Source of the DNA: JASFRI01 sp050115015
GTDB taxonomy: Bacteria > Acidobacteriota > Polarisedimenticolia > CBDVAL01
Length of the DNA stretch: 15,457 nucleotides
NCBI GenBank assembly: GCA_050115015.1
Contig: JASFRI010000053.1
Coordinates: 1 to 15,457 of the forward strand
Direction: 5' to 3'
Part shown: one piece after another, positions 14,131 to 15,457 of the stretch
How positions within the stretch are numbered: the first letter of the stretch is position 1
Layout of the letters: each line of letters opens with the position of its first letter
Made by a program: the position numbers and the translations under genes
Notes under the pieces: generated by a model
What the model was told of the DNA's origin: nothing
The model's database searches: none
The model's input: the letters and a program-made list of their open reading frames with translations, nothing else

Positions 14131-15288
14131 CTACCGCCCCCGCCGCAGGACCAGCCGGGCGGCCAGGCCGGCCACCACGAAGGGGTGCACCAGGTAGCGA
14201 AGGGCGAGTTCCGTGCGCCCGGCCCGGGGGTAATGGGAACGCATCCAGCGCCAGTCCGGGAACAGCACGGACCGGGTCTGCCGGAGCAGCACTCGCGTCG
14301 TGCTGACCGAGTACTTCAGCGCGAAGGCGGCGATGGGGCGGGGGATGTTGACCGCCTCCAGGCCGCCCCCGGCGTGCAGCCGGTACGCCCCCAGCAGCTC
14401 GCGGATGAAGCGGCGGCGCCATGCCTCGGGGGCCAGGGAGGTGCGCGCCGCCTCGGGGACGTCCACGGCGAAGAGCATCCCGGTCAGGGCCAGGAGGGTG
14501 TCCAGCGCCGGGGCCAGCTCCCACTGCCGGGCACGGGCCGCGATCCGCTCCCAGTCCAGGTCACCGCGGTGGCGGTGCAGGATCTCCGCGGCGTCCAGCA
14601 TTGTCACCAGGCGCCAGAAGCTGTTGCGGCAGCAGGAGACGCAGACGAGCAGCAGCTGATCCTCCAGCGAGGGGATACGCGCCATTCCGTCGGCGAAGGG
14701 CGCGGTCCGGGAGTCCGACCACAGACGCGGGAAGTCCACCCGGTAGATCCCGTCCATGGTGAGGTCGTGGTGGTCCTCCTCGATCTCGAACCGGCGGAGG
14801 TCGATCCCGGCCTCCCGGAGGCGCGGCGTCAGCGCCTGCAGCCGGGCACCGGCGCCCTCGGGAAGCAGCAGATCGACGTCGTCCATGGGCCGCAACGCCG
14901 CGTCCCCGTAGAGGCTGTCCACCAGGGCCGCCCCCTTGACGACCATCGGGACGATCCCCTCCCCCGCCAGGATGCGGATCAGACGGTCCCGCTGCTGGAG
15001 GAGCGGGAGGCTACCGTGCAGGTAGCCGAAGGCGGCCTTGCGGAGGCTCGCCGCCAAGGCATCCGGCGGCGCGACGAGGTTGCGCTCCACGGCGCGATGC
15101 AGGCGTCCCTCCAGGCGGTGGATCCGGGCAAGGTCGCCCACCATCCGCCAGTCCAGGTCATTCCCGCCCGGAGGAGCGGGGTCAGGACGCACCAGCGACA
15201 GGAACGCCCGTTCCTCCGCGTCCAGGTAGAGCCGGTAGCCCCGCAGCGGATCCTGCGGTCCGGCGCTGTGGTCCGTCCGGTTCCCCAT
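14131..15288 (-). CDS. NTP_transf_5-type nucleotidyltransferase-fold protein
   Basis: A 385-residue, probably cytoplasmic protein of the uncharacterised nucleotidyltransferase family PF14907. The diagnostic segment is VVKGAALVDSLYGDAALRP followed by MDDVDLLLP (about residues 116-143): KGAAL, then R133 and the D-x-D metal pair D137/D139 of the polymerase-beta-like fold. The helical C-terminal half has ILHRHRGDLDWERIAARAR, also usual for the family. No biochemical role is settled; members often sit in polysaccharide or peptide biosynthesis loci, but no such neighbours are visible here. The ATG at 15288 is the first in frame; upstream is GGATCCGGGGG, a poor ribosome site, and no better start is seen before the core motif. 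It converges on the S9 peptidase across the inverted-repeat element. Confidence 0.85.
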   Translation of the reverse strand: MGNRTDHSAGPQDPLRGYRLYLDAEERAFLSLVRPDPAPPGGNDLDWRMVGDLARIHRLEGRLHRAVERNLVAPPDALAASLRKAAFGYLHGSLPLLQQRDRLIRILAGEGIVPMVVKGAALVDSLYGDAALRPMDDVDLLLPEGAGARLQALTPRLREAGIDLRRFEIEEDHHDLTMDGIYRVDFPRLWSDSRTAPFADGMARIPSLEDQLLLVCVSCCRNSFWRLVTMLDAAEILHRHRGDLDWERIAARARQWELAPALDTLLALTGMLFAVDVPEAARTSLAPEAWRRRFIRELLGAYRLHAGGGLEAVNIPRPIAAFALKYSVSTTRVLLRQTRSVLFPDWRWMRSHYPRAGRTELALRYLVHPFVVAGLAARLVLRRGR

Positions 15289-15396
15289 CCCCCGGATCCT
15301 AGCCCGGCCGCCGGGCCGCCGCCACCCGCCCGGTCCGGCCGAGGGCCGCCCTGGCGCGAGGACGGTATCGAGGCGTTCGAGCTCGGTACGAACCCC

Positions 15397-15457
15397 TCAG
15401 GGACAGGCGTTCAGGACCCGCTCGACCCCACCCGTCTCGAACCCGTAGGTACCGACG
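15397..15457 (-). CDS. possible C-terminal end of a gene running off the window
   Basis: One minus-strand frame is open from the window edge to TGA at 15397-15399 and reads VGTYGFETGGVERVLNACP. Residue composition looks protein-like, but 20 codons in GC-rich DNA can be open by chance. It would lie upstream of the nucleotidyltransferase gene on the same strand. No family can be named. Confidence 0.25.
   Translation of the reverse strand, partial: VGTYGFETGGVERVLNACP

Noticed and set aside
15405..15457. GGGTTCGA motif on the minus strand resembling a tRNA T-loop
   Set aside because: The flanking bases do not pair as a T-stem and no acceptor, D or anticodon arm can be drawn.

Overview
The window is a GC-rich (roughly 70 percent by eye), densely packed stretch of bacterial chromosome. 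The gene mix is DUF3857/transglutaminase exported proteins, an exported S9 peptidase, a TPR-zincin protein, an NTP_transf_5 nucleotidyltransferase and an M20D hydrolase. With clear Shine-Dalgarno sites and many signal peptides, this suits a Gram-negative, soil or sediment type lineage such as Acidobacteriota or a neighbouring uncultured phylum. That placement is inference; there is no rRNA or marker gene here. I see no phage genes, CRISPR array, tRNA or transposase gene.

Layout. Positions 75-1472 (minus) encode a complete aromatic-L-amino-acid decarboxylase. Positions 1746-3755 (minus) and 3840-5738 (plus) are a head-to-head pair of exported DUF3857/transglutaminase-like proteins. They share an 84 bp spacer with overlapping, oppositely oriented -10 hexamers. 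The plus partner keeps the Cys-His-Asp triad; the minus partner has Asn in place of the Cys. A 352 bp gap follows, then a cytochrome c-NosL-like fusion (6091-6915, plus).

Converging on it, only 4 bp away, is a minus-strand operon (10811 to 6920). In transcription order it holds an unrecognised protein with a Cys/His cluster, an exported M20D amidohydrolase and a divergent Nramp-like transporter, joined by ATGA and GTGA overlaps. Divergent from that operon, the plus strand carries a TPR-zincin protein (10899-11942) and, 22 bp later, an exported S9 peptidase (11965-14013). A roughly 104 bp near-palindromic element with 18 bp inverted ends fills the convergent gap after it and supplies the peptidase stop codon. 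A nucleotidyltransferase-fold protein (14131-15288, minus) follows. The last 61 bases may be the C-terminus of another minus-strand gene.

How they may work together. Much of the window concerns exported proteins, peptides and amino acids: two transglutaminase-fold proteins, two peptidases, an amidohydrolase and an amino-acid decarboxylase, plus one transporter and one electron-transfer or metal-handling protein. Only the three-gene minus operon and the zincin/S9 pair have firm organisational evidence of joint expression. A single pathway linking everything is not supported. The most unusual items are the catalytic/pseudo-catalytic transglutaminase pair on a shared promoter, the cytochrome c-NosL fusion, the coupled operon with an unknown first gene and an Nramp lacking its signature motifs, and the palindromic element at the S9 stop codon.
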